Assembly: GCA_917880885.1 (NCBI GenBank)
Contig: OU862917.1
Span: 31,670,104 to 31,734,103, forward strand
DNA: 64,000 nucleotides
Source: Limnephilus marmoratus
Taxonomy: Eukaryota; Arthropoda; Insecta; Trichoptera; Limnephilidae
Direction of reading: 5' to 3'
The notes beneath the pieces are model-generated. The model had not been told where the DNA came from. It saw nothing but the letters and a program-made list of their open reading frames with translations, and searched no databases. Positions 22,055 through 32,465 of the stretch are shown in pieces; position 1 is the first letter of the stretch; each line of letters starts with the position of its first letter. The translations under genes were made by a program, and so were the position numbers.

Positions 22055-22411
22055 GCGTATTAATCCTAACAGTTATTTTGCATACAAGTTCACTGTTTAT
22101 ATACTTTTATTTGAAAGCTACATTGTTGCAATTTTCGGAATTTTCACGTCACTTTGGCCAATAGCCGCCAACGGTTAAGTTTTTTTCTAATTGGAAGGCG
22201 TTCCGCGGCGTTTTGTTGAGAAACGTGACCAATACGAGCCCCGTAGCTTTTTAACGGTTCACGTACATTTTTACCATATACTTCTCTGTTGGCTCCTGGG
22301 GTCCGATGAATATAACGACCCAGCGAATTCCACAGACTTCACGGTAATGGTATCTACCAATGAAGAATTCCAAAATAAAACACTATCATAAATAATATGT
22401 TGTAGGGTTTT
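22055..22411. other. Unassigned
   Basis: No supported feature. Confidence 0.3.
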
Positions 22412-22790
22412 ACAAACACTGAGTGACAACAGAGTGGTTCATTACGCTTGACGTCTTAGCATGGGTTTCCGGGTTCACGGGGTGGGGTTTGCCCGGATCT
22501 TGGCGGCGGATACACCTGCCCACCATATTGCGTGGCAGGCCGGAATGGGATAGACTGGTTGAAGGAGATCTTTTGACATATCTAGCAACACTCCCCCGAA
22601 ACATTGCCTTGAAACGCAGTGGAAAGGATAAATTCATACGTCCATCACTCTTGAACGCACCGATTCCCAGATTCCTACCCACCTCTCATACCGTTTCCTT
22701 CCCAGAACTTTCACTACTTCTTTTCTTACAAATACCCTCCACACGGCATCCCCAACGTTTGAAACCTTCGTAAACAAAAAGTGCATTTTG
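22412..22790 (+). repeat. Repeat X, plus strand
   Basis: Shares with the copies at 34862 and 46275 the blocks TCTTGGCGGCGGATACACC, GGCAGGCCGG, GACTGGTTGA and CATACGTCCATCAC, and ends in CCCTCCACACGGCATCCCCA. The terminal hairpin of the tail is missing here. It is GC-rich against AT-rich surroundings and contains no convincing protein. Confidence 0.6.
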
Positions 22791-22931
22791 AGAGGGTTGA
22801 TTGTGGTGTTGGTCATTTTGACAATATCTTTTTACATATAAAAAATATGATTAGTCCATTAGGGTTTAACAGTTCGACCATGGAGGTCGTCAACGGGAAC
22901 GATATAACTTCACTTCAACGGGAACGATAAC

Positions 22932-23225
22932 TTCACCAGAGCAAGGCAACACAGACTTTTTACTTTTCCTAGAGGCAGGACCAACCTACCAATGGTTATG
23001 CCTCTGGGGAGAATGACCTCACTATTAAACCTTTCTTCTGAAATTGACATTTTTCAATCGAACTACAATCATTTCAAGAGCGAAATAAAGGTATTCTTTA
23101 GCACCTGTCATTATTAATGTGCCTATATAATTTATGTATTACTTAAAATTGTGAAATGTAATTGAATATATATGTTAACTGTTTTTCACAATAAATATGT
23201 AATTACGAACTAAATAAGTATGTCG
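22932..23225 (+). pseudogene. LINE (Jockey-like) RT carboxyl end and 3' UTR
   Basis: Frame 22932-23117 reads FTRARQHRLFTFPRGRTN, then SLLNLSSEIDIF and FKSEIKVFF before TAA. The RGRTN...P..R...L-N and F---I pattern is the usual end of insect LINE reverse transcriptases. It is 5'-truncated; the UTR runs to about 23225 with an AATAAATATG signal. Confidence 0.65.
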
Positions 23226-23276
23226 GACTTAGCCATTCCAAGGATGATTTTGGGGACCCCGGAGCAAAAGGAGCAT

Positions 23277-23340
23277 AATAATAATAATTGGATGACTTCT
23301 ATAGCGCCATTTTCGTGAGAAAATCACCTCAAGGGCGCAT
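23277..23340 (-). repeat. LINE 3' terminal hairpin, minus strand
   Basis: Plus-strand order is (AAT)n tail, AGCGCC, TTTTCGTGAGAAAATCACC and GGGCGC, the inverse of the hairpin at 25699-25734. A solo 3' end. Confidence 0.6.
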
Positions 23341-23516
23341 ACTTATAGTATTACTACTTTAATGTAGATTATTGTATCGCAATGTATCCGGTCACCGTGT
23401 ACACATTGTTACGAGCGGCCGCGGCCGGCACGACTGCCCCAAATAGTTGCCAGGTTTCTAATCCGCCGATGAACTCACGAAGCTGCATAGGTACTCTATT
23501 ACCTTTTGCAGTTCTA

Positions 23517-23710
23517 CACTTTTCGTGAGCTATAGTGCTAATATTGAAAAATACGATATTATAGATGTTGCTGTAGCTCAAAATGATTTTTTTATATACT
23601 GAACAATCTTCATGCGAAAATTTAAATATTGAAAATAAAAACATTTTCAGCTACACCAACATAAAAAATGTGGTATTTTTCAATATTAGCACTTTAGCTC
23701 ACTGAAAGTC
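23517..23710. mobile_element. MITE with about 70-bp inverted ends
   Basis: Left arm 23517-23586 and right arm 23640-23710 share GTGAGCTA, AGTGCTAATATTGAAAAATA and GTAGCT in inverted order. Loop about 50 bases. No coding capacity; superfamily unknown. Confidence 0.7.
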
Positions 23711-24842
23711 GCGAACCGCTGCTAACTATTGTACTAGGGGCCGTCTATTTCAACGCTCGCTAAAGTAAAAGTAAAAGAAAACGCCGTTACTATAGTTAAA
23801 TTTCAGCAAAATGCGTTTTTCAACCAATTTGACTGATTGTTACTCTAGAGTTACTCCGCCATATTGGCATATTTGACAGTTCTGGTCGACGTAATGTACG
23901 GAAATGGGTGTTTCAACATTGATTACTAATATGCTAATCAGTAATCATGATAAATGTTATAGAAGAGGATGATAATGACGATGAATTCCCCATCTAATAT
24001 GTCTTGCAGCGAAAACCAAAACATTTCATCCCCGCGTCAATTATATGGTTATCTGGGATGATTTCGAATTTTTGGCGTGGCACCGCATGTCGAAAAAATC
24101 TTGCTGTTGAACAGAATTAATTCTGATATCGACATATTTAGTGTTACTTTTTAAAGACAAGCTCTATTAATAGATGTATCGCAAATTTTACAAGATCTTC
24201 AAATCAATATACCTATTGTATCATAAACATTACAAAAATATAACATAAGTAGTAGGTTAGACTCGTTTCATATATCCACATTAGCGAGTGACGATGCCTT
24301 TAAAAGACAAGCTCTATTTATATCGCTAGTATAGTTTGTACACCAATTACGTTTAATGTAATACTCTTACAAACGGATTTTAAAAACGCTATAATGTATG
24401 TTTTTCTAATATTTTCGATGGCATAAATAAATTGAATTGAAGATCTCGTAAAATATGCGACACTTCAAATTCAAGGAGATGTCACAACTACTGGAAAGTA
24501 AATTACATTCATATTGTATATTATATGTATTAAGGTCGTCATTATTTGTAAATATTCATACAAATACTTTTATCGGAACAAAGCCGTCAGATCCTACGAC
24601 GCGAAACAAAATATAACCGGATATTTTGACAGTTGTCCTGGTTTTAGTTTACGGTGTTGCCGCATCAAAAAATATTTCGATGCATTTTGTCAGTAATTCC
24701 AAGGAATATTCTGCTTTTTAGACTGGCTACACTGACAACTATTACATAAGCGAAAATATACTTGAAATAGCGCGCGGTCCTATTTAACGTCCTCGTTACT
24801 TTAACTGACAGTTAAAATTTTACTTTAGGACACGATTTAGCT
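23711..24842. other. Unassigned
   Basis: The phrase AAAGACAAGCTCTATT occurs twice (about 24155 and 24305). No gene seen. Confidence 0.35.
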
Positions 24843-25765
24843 TTCTGTTGAAACAGACGGCCCTAGGTATATCAATACATCTATTACTAGTCAATTCGTA
24901 TGTTGTTTCACGTCTAGTTTATTGCAACGGAATATATGCTAGTCTCCCAAAATATCAAATCAACAAATTACAATCTATGTTCAACGCTGCGGCAAGACTC
25001 ATCACCGGCGTATCTAAATATTCCCATATTTCTGAGCATCTCAAAAATCTTCACTGGCTCAAGTGCCCCGAGAGAATCCAGTTTAAGCTCTGCTGGATGG
25101 TATTCAAGTATTCAAGACCCTTAACAGAATGGCTCCGACTTACTTATCGGAAATGTGTATTCCAGAAAATTCCAATTCTCGACAATCAGCCCTCAGGTCA
25201 GCAGCAACATCAGCGATCGGAAGGTTGAAGGAACCAAAGCGCACACCAGATACTAAATTCGGTGAGCGTGCTTTCGGAGTGTCAGGACCTAAAGCCTGGA
25301 ATGGACTGCCACACGAGTTAAGAATGATCACAGGTTCAGTGGAATTTAGAGCCAAACTTAAAACGCACCTTTTTAGACAGTCGTATCCATAAGTTTAAAA
25401 ATAAAGCAAATTCTTAAAATTCTCCAGACTTTCAAAATAAATATTTACTCAACTTTGGCATTAATCTTCTAATAAATATAAATGTAAAACCAACAGTGAT
25501 GAGGGTAGCAAAGGTAAAGTCATGCAATTTCCAGTGTTTTGAATATAATGTCCTCCACGTGCAAAGTCGTATGTTCCCCAAACATTAACTTTCTTATAAA
25601 GTGTGTTTTATCGGAAGTGTCCTGCAGGTAAGTATGTTTCTGTATCTATTTGTAAATAATAAAATTAGATAGAGCCTAAGATTCATAATAAATTGTAAAG
25701 CGCCCTTGAGGTGATTTTTCACAAAAACGGCGCTCTAGAAATTATTCTATTATTATTATTATTAT
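24843..25765 (+). pseudogene. LINE (CR1/L2-like) RT carboxyl half with intact 3' end
   Basis: First frame (to about 25120) has VVSRLVYCNGIYASLPKYQ, LQSMFNAAARLITG and LKNLHWL; after a frameshift the next frame (25129-25392) gives APTYLSEM, FGERAFGVSGPKAWNGLP and LKTHLFRQ. These are the thumb and connection motifs common to CR1/L2 and Rex-type LINEs. The 3' end is a hairpin (25699-25734) followed by (ATT)n. The 5' end is truncated. Confidence 0.8.
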
Positions 25766-25794
25766 CTAGTTGAATATAATGTTTCTTTTCTTTA

Positions 25795-25900
25795 TAACAC
25801 CATTTGGATCATATTTCACACTATGATAGTAAGCGAGACACAACGATTTCGGTGAGACCTATATGAGCTATTCCCAAAAGTGAACAAATTAGTCAGAGGA
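25795..25900 (+). repeat. Fragment of dispersed family RA
   Basis: AACACCATTTGGATCATATT and GGTGAGACCTATATGAG match 58485-58550 and 42825-42860. Family RA also occurs at 42545, 52310 and 57625. Confidence 0.5.
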
Positions 25901-26062
25901 TAACCGAATTTTGGAAAAAAATAACATTTTTCAAAATTTGAAAATTTAATTTAAAAACGAAAATAAAAACAAATTCCCGATTGTTTTCTCATATATCCAG
26001 TAGAACACATCAATGTGCATCTTCATATTCTATAATATGTAGGTATATATTAAATACTATTT

Positions 26063-27335
26063 AGTATGTGCAAGGTGCTTTTATGAGTGGAAGGGGATGC
26101 ATGGACCAGATTTTCTCATTGCGTATGCTCACTGAAAAGTTTCTTGCAAAAAAACAGAAACTCTTCTGTGCCTTTGTAGATCTACAAAAAGCATACGACC
26201 GAGTTGACAGGAAAAAGCTATGGAAGGTATTGTCCAAGTATGGAGTGAATAAGTATCTCATACAGGCAATTGCGTCTCTGTATGAGGGAAGCGTTGCATG
26301 TGTTAGGGTGAACGGCGATTTTACGGGGTGGTTTGACATCACAAAAGGTGTTAAACAAGGCTGCGTAATGTCGCCGTGGTTATTCAATCTATATATGGAT
26401 AATTGTATGCAAGAATTGAAAGAGATGGGATTGGGTGCGAAATTGAGTAATCTAGAAGTATGTTGCCTGTTGTATGCTGATGATGCGGTGCTGATATCTA
26501 ACAGTATGGAAGATCTACAGTCTCTCGTGTCAAGAATGAACGAAGTATGCATGAAGAATGAGTTAATGATGAATGTAAGTAAGTCTAAAGTCATGGTGTT
26601 TGAAAGAGAGAGTACGAAAACAGTATGCAATATAGTTGTGAATGATGAATACTTGGAGCAGGTGGATGAGTTTGTTTATTTGGGAAGTATGTTTACGAGA
26701 GATGGGAAGGCTGATAGAGATATTGAAAGAAGGGTGAATGCAGGTAACTCTATTAATGGAGGACTGAACGCCGTTGGCAGCAACAAAAAACTGTCCAAAG
26801 ACGCGAAATTAGCCGTCCATAATGGAGTACTGGTACCTACCCTGATGTATGGCAGTGAGGCATGGAACTGGCAGAGGAAGGATGAAAGTAGACTGAACGC
26901 TGTAGAAATGAGATCCCTGAGGCGTATGTGTGGTAAAACCATGTATGATCGTGTGAGAAATGTGGAAATCCGCAAAGAATGCAAGGCTGATGTAAGCGTG
27001 ATGAGTAAGATCAAGAAAGGAACGCTCCGATGGTTTGGGCATGTAGAGCGAATGAACGAGGAAAGGAGTGTAAGGAGAATATATGACGCAAATGTGAATG
27101 GTAGAAGAAGTCGAGGACGCCCAAGAAAGACATGGCACGACCAAGTGAATCAGATACTTGAGTCGGGCCATGTCAAGAGTCAGAATAATAGAAGAGAATG
27201 TATGAGACGTTGTATGAATGTAAACGAGGCAAGGAATGTGTGCCAAGACCGGGATGTTTGGCGGTCCGTCCTCTCTGCCTACCCCTGCGGGGAAACGGCG
27301 TGATGGTTAGTTAGTTAGTTAGTTAGTTAGTTCCT
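26063..27335 (+). mobile_element. RTE-type LINE, 5'-truncated, intact 3' end
   Basis: Holds an uninterrupted reverse transcriptase frame and a 3' end made of CGGCGTGATGG and TTAG repeats (27306-27332). The amino-terminal endonuclease is missing, as in most copies of target-primed LINEs. A second, broken copy lies at 12034-12975. Confidence 0.85.
26068..27303 (+). CDS. RTE-type reverse transcriptase, partial but open
   Basis: About 411 codons without a stop; no native start, since the frame opens after a TAG at 26062 and is entered mid-domain (first ATG 26083). Palm motifs in order: FVDLQKAYDRV (A, catalytic Asp), GVKQGCVMSPWLFNLY (B) and YADDAVL (C, catalytic Asp pair). Further on, VYLGSMF, MYGSEAW, EMRSLRRMCG, RWFGHVERM and GRPRKTWHDQV are the thumb and carboxyl motifs usual in RTE LINEs. 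In life it copies its own RNA at a nicked target. The long open frame argues for a young insertion. Clade by motif, not by tree. Confidence 0.85.
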   Translation: MQGAFMSGRGCMDQIFSLRMLTEKFLAKKQKLFCAFVDLQKAYDRVDRKKLWKVLSKYGVNKYLIQAIASLYEGSVACVRVNGDFTGWFDITKGVKQGCVMSPWLFNLYMDNCMQELKEMGLGAKLSNLEVCCLLYADDAVLISNSMEDLQSLVSRMNEVCMKNELMMNVSKSKVMVFERESTKTVCNIVVNDEYLEQVDEFVYLGSMFTRDGKADRDIERRVNAGNSINGGLNAVGSNKKLSKDAKLAVHNGVLVPTLMYGSEAWNWQRKDESRLNAVEMRSLRRMCGKTMYDRVRNVEIRKECKADVSVMSKIKKGTLRWFGHVERMNEERSVRRIYDANVNGRRSRGRPRKTWHDQVNQILESGHVKSQNNRRECMRRCMNVNEARNVCQDRDVWRSVLSAYPCGETA

Positions 27336-27690
27336 TTTTAATAATATTCTTTTTCAGGAAGACATAATAAGTAAATTTGTTTGTATTTAATTGTGCGTGA
27401 TGTGAACATTTGGTTATTGGTTACCAATCTTACCAAATTTATGTAGTCACCCAGCTAAAATCACGGCGTTACCCGGGCTCTATACAGAGCTTTTTTGTAT
27501 CCATGTAGACAGTGACCTTCATTTTGATTTTTAAGGTCAAGTGTGCCAAATTAAATCAATAAATTCACCTTTTTTCCTAAATGTAGAGAACGTAGCTTCT
27601 ATCATTTTGTATCCAGTCACCGTGTAGGTAATCCTATCGATCTGCGACACGCAGTGTTTCTGACCCGCTTGTGTTGCTGCCCACATTACA
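27336..27690. other. Unassigned
   Basis: No supported feature. Confidence 0.3.
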
Positions 27691-27699
27691 GTCGTCTTG

Positions 27700-28115
27700 T
27701 TGACTCCAGATACTAATATCTACAGCCTCTATGTCGGACGAATATCTACAGCTCATATGTTGAACTAATATCTACGAACTTCAGAGTGTTGACTAATATC
27801 TACAGAGCGTAGGTTGGATTAATCAGCTAAATGTGTCCAATAGTCCGATATTAGGGATTTTTACATACATACTTACATAAATTAAGTTTTTTAAACTGCA
27901 TACGCAATATTACGTTATTCCAATACGCTATACATAATTGCAAATCCAACTTCTGCCAGTGCTGTAGATATTCGTCAACACTTTGGTTCTCATAGATATT
28001 CGTCAACAGTTTGAGCTGTAGATATTCGTCAACACTTTCCATCTCATAGACATTAGTTCGATTTTTCAGTTTTTGGAATTCCTGTAGATATTAGTAAACG
28101 CCTCCGTCTTGTTGA
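27700..28115. repeat. Inverted pair of short-repeat arrays
   Basis: Left array: CTAATATCTACAG-type units with AATATCTAC at 27715, 27741, 27767 and 27795. Right array: the inverse (CTGTAGATATTCGTCAAC) at 27964, 27992, 28018, 28046 and 28084. From the centre outward the spacings are 28, 26, 26 on the left and 28, 26, 28, 38 on the right, so the arrays mirror each other. Spacer about 160 bp. Resembles a foldback transposon, but no ends or target duplication are clear. Confidence 0.65.
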
Positions 28116-28720
28116 CAGGAAGTCTTCTTTGAGGGTGCTGTATGGAGGGTATTTTGGGGGATGACCCATAGCAGAGCTGTTGGTCGTCCTGGGTTCCCGG
28201 GACGGCTTTAACCATAACTGCTACCCAGACTGTTCTTCTAGTAGTTCTCATATCTGAAATGGGCTATCGTCAGGGCAGTTTTACGTGTTGATTCTAAACG
28301 AAGAATTGCTAAAAATAAAATTATATAGATGTGTGTTTATGAAAAAACTGTAAGGCGGAGTTGTACTGCACAATGTACACTACAGTATGTCGTTACATAT
28401 AATTTATATTCACCGAGGCCAGATTTTGGCATCTAATCGTTGCACAAAGGTCTGAAATGCCTTTTAGCTGGCCAAAAAAATTTGTGAACCAAACGGAGTA
28501 GGTAACTAACATAATTTTGCTTGGGCTCTCTTCTGCCATTTATTTTTATCTCTTTTTTCCTTTGTGACATTCATCTATTATGTATCTCTTTTGTATTGTG
28601 TTTGTAATTTTAAACTGAGTGAAAAATCTGTAAAAGGCTAGTAATAAAAAATAAAGTACTAGTAATAAAAAAAGAAATTATGCCAAAAGGTTTTGAGCAC
28701 TATTCACTTTCAATAAGTTT
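28116..28720. other. Unassigned; possible old repeat at 28130-28240
   Basis: 28130-28240 is GC-richer and reads GGGTGCTGTATGGAGGGTA, loosely like the LINE-J tail in minus orientation. Not secure. Confidence 0.3.
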
Positions 28721-28724
28721 TTAA

Positions 28725-28970
28725 GATGAATATATACGTGAAATCCTATTTAGATACTATTTTGATTAATCTTTACAAAGAATCGGCTTACAGTATGAAC
28801 ATCTACGCTACGGATAAATCGGAGCTTTTACTAGCTTTTCTATGTATTGGAATTACAACCACTTATAAATAAAAACCACTTTTTCGCTCACTAGCCTCGT
28901 GCAAAAAGACGCTCGATTTTAAAATTTTGCAGGCATGAGATTCGAAATATTTCTAGCGTTTATATTCCTC
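28725..28970 (+). mobile_element. TTAA-flanked DNA element, copy B
   Basis: TTAA at 28721-28724 and 28971-28974. Ends GATGAATATATACG and inverse of TATATTCCTC. Both halves match copy A (CCTATTTAGATACTATTTTG; AAATATTTCTAGCG), but about 170 bp of the middle are deleted. The two copies define the family and its ends. Confidence 0.8.
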
Positions 28971-28974
28971 TTAA

Positions 28975-30336
28975 TACCACTAAACAATTAAATTATCTGC
29001 AGCCCTAATAAATGTAAATTTTAATGAGTATGAGAGTTTTCTTTCATTTGAAACGATATTATTTTTTTGTAGAAGCAACCAATCAAATAAGTGATATAAA
29101 TTTGTCGTCGAGATAGAATAATGATTGTACCACGTAAATTTGGTCAAATATAAGTTATATTGATGCAAGTTTTTGTGATTTTTGACTACACTAAAGGTTA
29201 CCTCCAATTACCTACTACCTTATGAACATTTCGCCCAGAGGACCAAATTTACCCGCAACATTGGTCAAAGTATACCCATATTTCATTTCCTACATTTAGG
29301 CAACCAAACTCATACTCGTATACAAAAATTTTTGAAGTTATAAATGTAACATTCCTAAAAAAATGTCTAACAATAAGAAATACAGTTATCATTATAAACT
29401 AACAACAAAAAATCACAGTTACACAACAAAGTTTGCAAGCGTGAAAACGCGCGGTTTAACTGTAAAAAATCTGAGCGAAACTGATAGATGCATACGTAAA
29501 TGCAAAGTGACCAAAACGCCGAGGCATTGTGATGTAGTGAGAACTCCAACTTTTTCCTATTTGGGCCAATGTTACTAATATGGATATTGAAATATTCCGA
29601 AATTTAAAATAATTTTCAAGAAAGTTAAAATAATTTTCACATTTGAAAAATAATCTTTACTGAACTAAGCGGAAACGGAGAGAAGAAATGCAAGACGGAC
29701 GAGTTAAAAAAGGACTTCGTTATGTTCAATGATTTTAATATTATTCGACTACGGAAAAAAATTGCATTTTTGTCCAACTAATATTGCGATTGTGACATGT
29801 GTGCGCTGTTGTGTGTGGGACTTATGATATGCATTACGAATGTTTTGTTCGGGAATTATTCGTGTTATCCTTTGTTTACAATAATTATTATAAGCCCGAG
29901 ACATTGTCGAGAGTACCTAAGTTGCAACTCATCGTCATTTCGGAATTCAGACAATGAGTTCGTGCTTAGACACTATGACGAGGGTACTCAAATAGAAGGT
30001 GCTTTAAGTGTGCGACAATTATTTCCTTTTGAGTTTTAATAATTGTCCCTAATGCAGGTTATTAATACATTTTTGTAGTATAATTTTCCTTGTCCGTGTA
30101 GGTCGCTCAACGAGAGTTGAGTTGACCAACACTCTTTTGTCTCTAATTATGTCTCTTATCTTGCCTCTCTCTAATTGTTATTTGAGTAAACTTTGATTTT
30201 TTTTTAAAATTCTATATGTCTAACTGTTTTTTTGTTTTATTTTATCTAATTTTTGTATTAACTGTTCCAAAATTAATTAATGTATTATTTGGCTAATTGA
30301 TTGTACATAAATTTTTACTTTATCTTATTTGTATAA
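28975..30336. other. Unassigned AT-rich sequence
   Basis: Short open frames only; none has recognisable motifs. No repeat matched within the window. Confidence 0.35.
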
Positions 30337-30780
30337 CTAGCTGGTACCCGGCATGCGTTGCAATGCCACTCAATAAATAAATTGTTTCTCCCTGCGTATC
30401 CTTTCCCATTCGCCCGTTCTCCTTCGGCCTCCCCTTCCTCTCGCGCATCCCCTTCCCCTCACGCGTTCCCACTCCGCCTTCCTTCTACCCACTCCCCTAT
30501 CCCGCTTTTCCCGCCCGCGAACTCCCCTCCTAAGTTCCCCTCCCCCCTCCCGCACTCCTACATTCAGTCCCGGTACATTCAGTTTTCAAACAGCTCGCGT
30601 GCCACTTATTGCAATTTTTTATACAAATTTCATAATGCCAGAGCTCACCCTTTGTTTTACACAAACCTTGTCCTGACAATAATGAACACAAATAAAAAGG
30701 AATTATCCAATTTGGTGCAGTCGTTCGGAAGTTATGCGCGTACATACATTTCGGCGATTCATTTTTATTTATAGAGAAGA
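30337..30780 (-). mobile_element. Short Helitron, minus strand
   Basis: On the minus strand it starts TCTTCTCTATAAATAAAAAT at 30780 and ends in CTAG at 30337, next to GCATGCCGGGTACCAG, which can fold into a terminal hairpin. The flanks are A (30336) and T (30781), the expected Helitron target. It has a pyrimidine-rich centre and no genes, so it is non-autonomous. Confidence 0.8.
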
Positions 30781-31067
30781 TTAACTGAGTTTTATAACTG
30801 GGTTGTTCTCACATTTGTGTGAACAACCTGTAAAAACGCAGTATAAATAAATAAACACAAATTTAGCATTGTGTTTTTTTGGTGCAAATGCCTTATACTT
30901 ACAACTATAACTATGTCTTATAGTTATAACTATAATAGGCGGTTTTCTCTCAAATTACACATACATATTTGATGCAATTATTTCTTAATTGAACGGAGAT
31001 TTAAATTTATTTATTTATTAAAATAAATAGATTTCTTTGTTTTAACCATGTTAATTGTTTATAAAAA

Positions 31068-31106
31068 ACCGACATGTTTCGTGAGCGATGCTCACTTACT
31101 CGGGGT
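31068..31106 (-). ncRNA. Decayed PLE hammerhead motif, left arm
   Basis: On the minus strand: CCGAGTA in place of CTGAGGA, then GTGAGC/GCTCAC helix II with loop ATC, GAAA, ACATGT and cleavage C. Two core bases are changed. Helix I reads AAACC/GGTTT, where the right copy has AAACT/AGTTT: both sides changed together. Confidence 0.6.
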
Positions 31107-31479
31107 TTACTTAAAACTAATTACAATAATAGACTTTACGGTATCAATGGTAAGGTGGGAGTGAGAAAGGCAATAGGGCACATTAAACAAATTGCAATTA
31201 ATAATTGATGTAACACCAGATTAATTAAAAACCTTCTTAACAAAAAATACAAGAATAAATTCCTTAAATCATATATTTATCCTCTATAAAAAAGATAAGA
31301 AGGGAAAAATTGAGAAAAAAGTAGTTTTTAAATGATAAAATTTCTAATTTCATAACAAAAATGTACCAAATGAAATTCTTCCTGATTTTATGCAAATAAT
31401 AACCTTAAAAATACATTCTAAATAATAATGAGAGATTTAAAAATGAAAAAATCTCCAAACTATAAATTGAAGGTTCCAT

Positions 31480-31645
31480 GACAGTTCATCCTGCGACAAT
31501 TCATCCGGCGACAGTTCATCCTGCGACAGTTCATCCTGCGACAGTTCATCCGGCCGACAGTTCATCCTGCCGACAGTTCATCCTGCCGACAGTTCATCCC
31601 GCCGACAATTCATCCGGCGACAATTCATCCTGACAATTCAACCTA
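31480..31645 (+). repeat. 15/16-bp tandem array, left copy
   Basis: Eleven units of GACAGTTCATCCTGC type start at 31480, 31495, 31510, 31525, 31540, 31556, 31572, 31588, 31604, 31619 and 31632. Units differ at two sites (CAG or CAA; CTGC, CGGC, CTGCC or CCGCC). The right copy repeats these variants in the same order on the other strand. Confidence 0.9.
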
Positions 31646-31861
31646 ACCTAACCTATAAGTATAACCTATAAGTATAAGTATCTCGTATTTTGTTATTCAC
31701 GCATGCTTCTTCGGAGAGTCGAAATTATTGTTAGTAAAAATATTTTTACAGCGGATTTCCACTCAAGATGCCTTCAGATATAAGTATATCGATTTTGGTT
31801 GTACGGCCGTGTATCCTCTTTGCGTACTTACTTAATAAAAATTTTCTAAATGATGAAGGCA

Positions 31862-31984
31862 GGATGAATTGTCGCCGGATGAATTGTCGGCGGGATGAAC
31901 TGTCGGAAGGATGAACTGTCGGCAGGATGAACTGTCGCAGGATGAACTGTCGCCGGATGAATTGTCGCAGGACGAATTGTCGGG
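31862..31984 (-). repeat. 15/16-bp tandem array, right (inverted) copy
   Basis: Eight units start at 31862, 31877, 31893, 31909, 31925, 31940, 31955 and 31970. Read on the minus strand their variants follow those of the left array, with left units 4 and 5 absent. The spacer to the left array is about 215 bp and not repeated. Confidence 0.9.
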
Positions 31985-31985
31985 T

Positions 31986-32295
31986 CACCAAATTGAAGTG
32001 TAATGATTGCGGTTTCTTTAATATTGGTACAACTTCGAGAAACTGTGAAAAGGGGATAAAGGAACATACGAGATGTTTAAACAATAATTGTTTCTCGGAG
32101 TTTGCCAATCATTTGTTGGAGACGAGTCACACTTTTGACTTTAATAGTGGAATTGAGTTACTACATTGTAATGGCGTTGAGTTGGACAAATCGGAAGTCT
32201 TAGAAATTAGGAAGAGCGTAAATTCGAATTTAAATATTATAAATAATCAGAAAATATTTTTAAATGACCCATTGTTGAACTTGTTCCCTTTGTAA
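31986..32295 (+). pseudogene. PLE GIY-YIG endonuclease, truncated
   Basis: Starts inside the domain at KLKCNDCGFFNIG, directly at the array edge, so the GIY half is missing. YIG has become NIG. TSRN, IKEHTRC, FANHL and LEIRKSVNSN line up with the PLE at 16780. Open to a TAA at 32293. The YIG change and truncation make it inactive. Confidence 0.75.
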
Positions 32296-32374
32296 ATTGT
32301 GTCCTATTGCCCCCCTTCCCACTCAAACCTTTCCATTGACACCATAAAGTCTATTGTTGTAATTAGTTTTAAGT

Positions 32375-32417
32375 AAACTGTGAGGAAGTGAGCATCGCTC
32401 ACGAAACATGTCAGTTT
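32375..32417 (+). ncRNA. PLE hammerhead motif, right arm, one core change
   Basis: GTGAGGA (32380-32386; the first C of CTGAGGA is G), one extra A, helix II GTGAGC/GCTCAC with loop ATC, GAAA, self-complementary ACATGT and GTC. Helix I is AAACT/AGTTT. Loss of the invariant C should block cleavage. Confidence 0.65.
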
Positions 32418-32465
32418 TTTATAAACAACAAACGTGGTTAAAACAAAGAAATCTATTATTTTGAA

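Larger units (their letters stand above)
31020..32465. repeat. Palindromic PLE composite
   Basis: The left end (31020-31190) is an inverted copy of the right end (32295-32465): both contain ATAGATTTCTTTGTTTTAAC, the hammerhead block CGTGAGCGATGCTCAC and an ACTAATTACAA block. Inside lie two inverted short-repeat arrays and one PLE endonuclease frame. PLEs often carry such terminal repeats in direct or inverted order. Confidence 0.7.

Noticed and set aside
26061..27246. Long minus-strand frames opposite the RTE reverse transcriptase
   Set aside because: Shadow frames of a coding strand; no motifs of their own.
31630..31655. CCTAACCTAACCT as a telomere-type repeat
   Set aside because: Only two and a half units; too short to mean a telomeric remnant.
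31480..31984. CRISPR-like array
   Set aside because: Units are directly adjacent with no spacers, and the DNA is eukaryotic.
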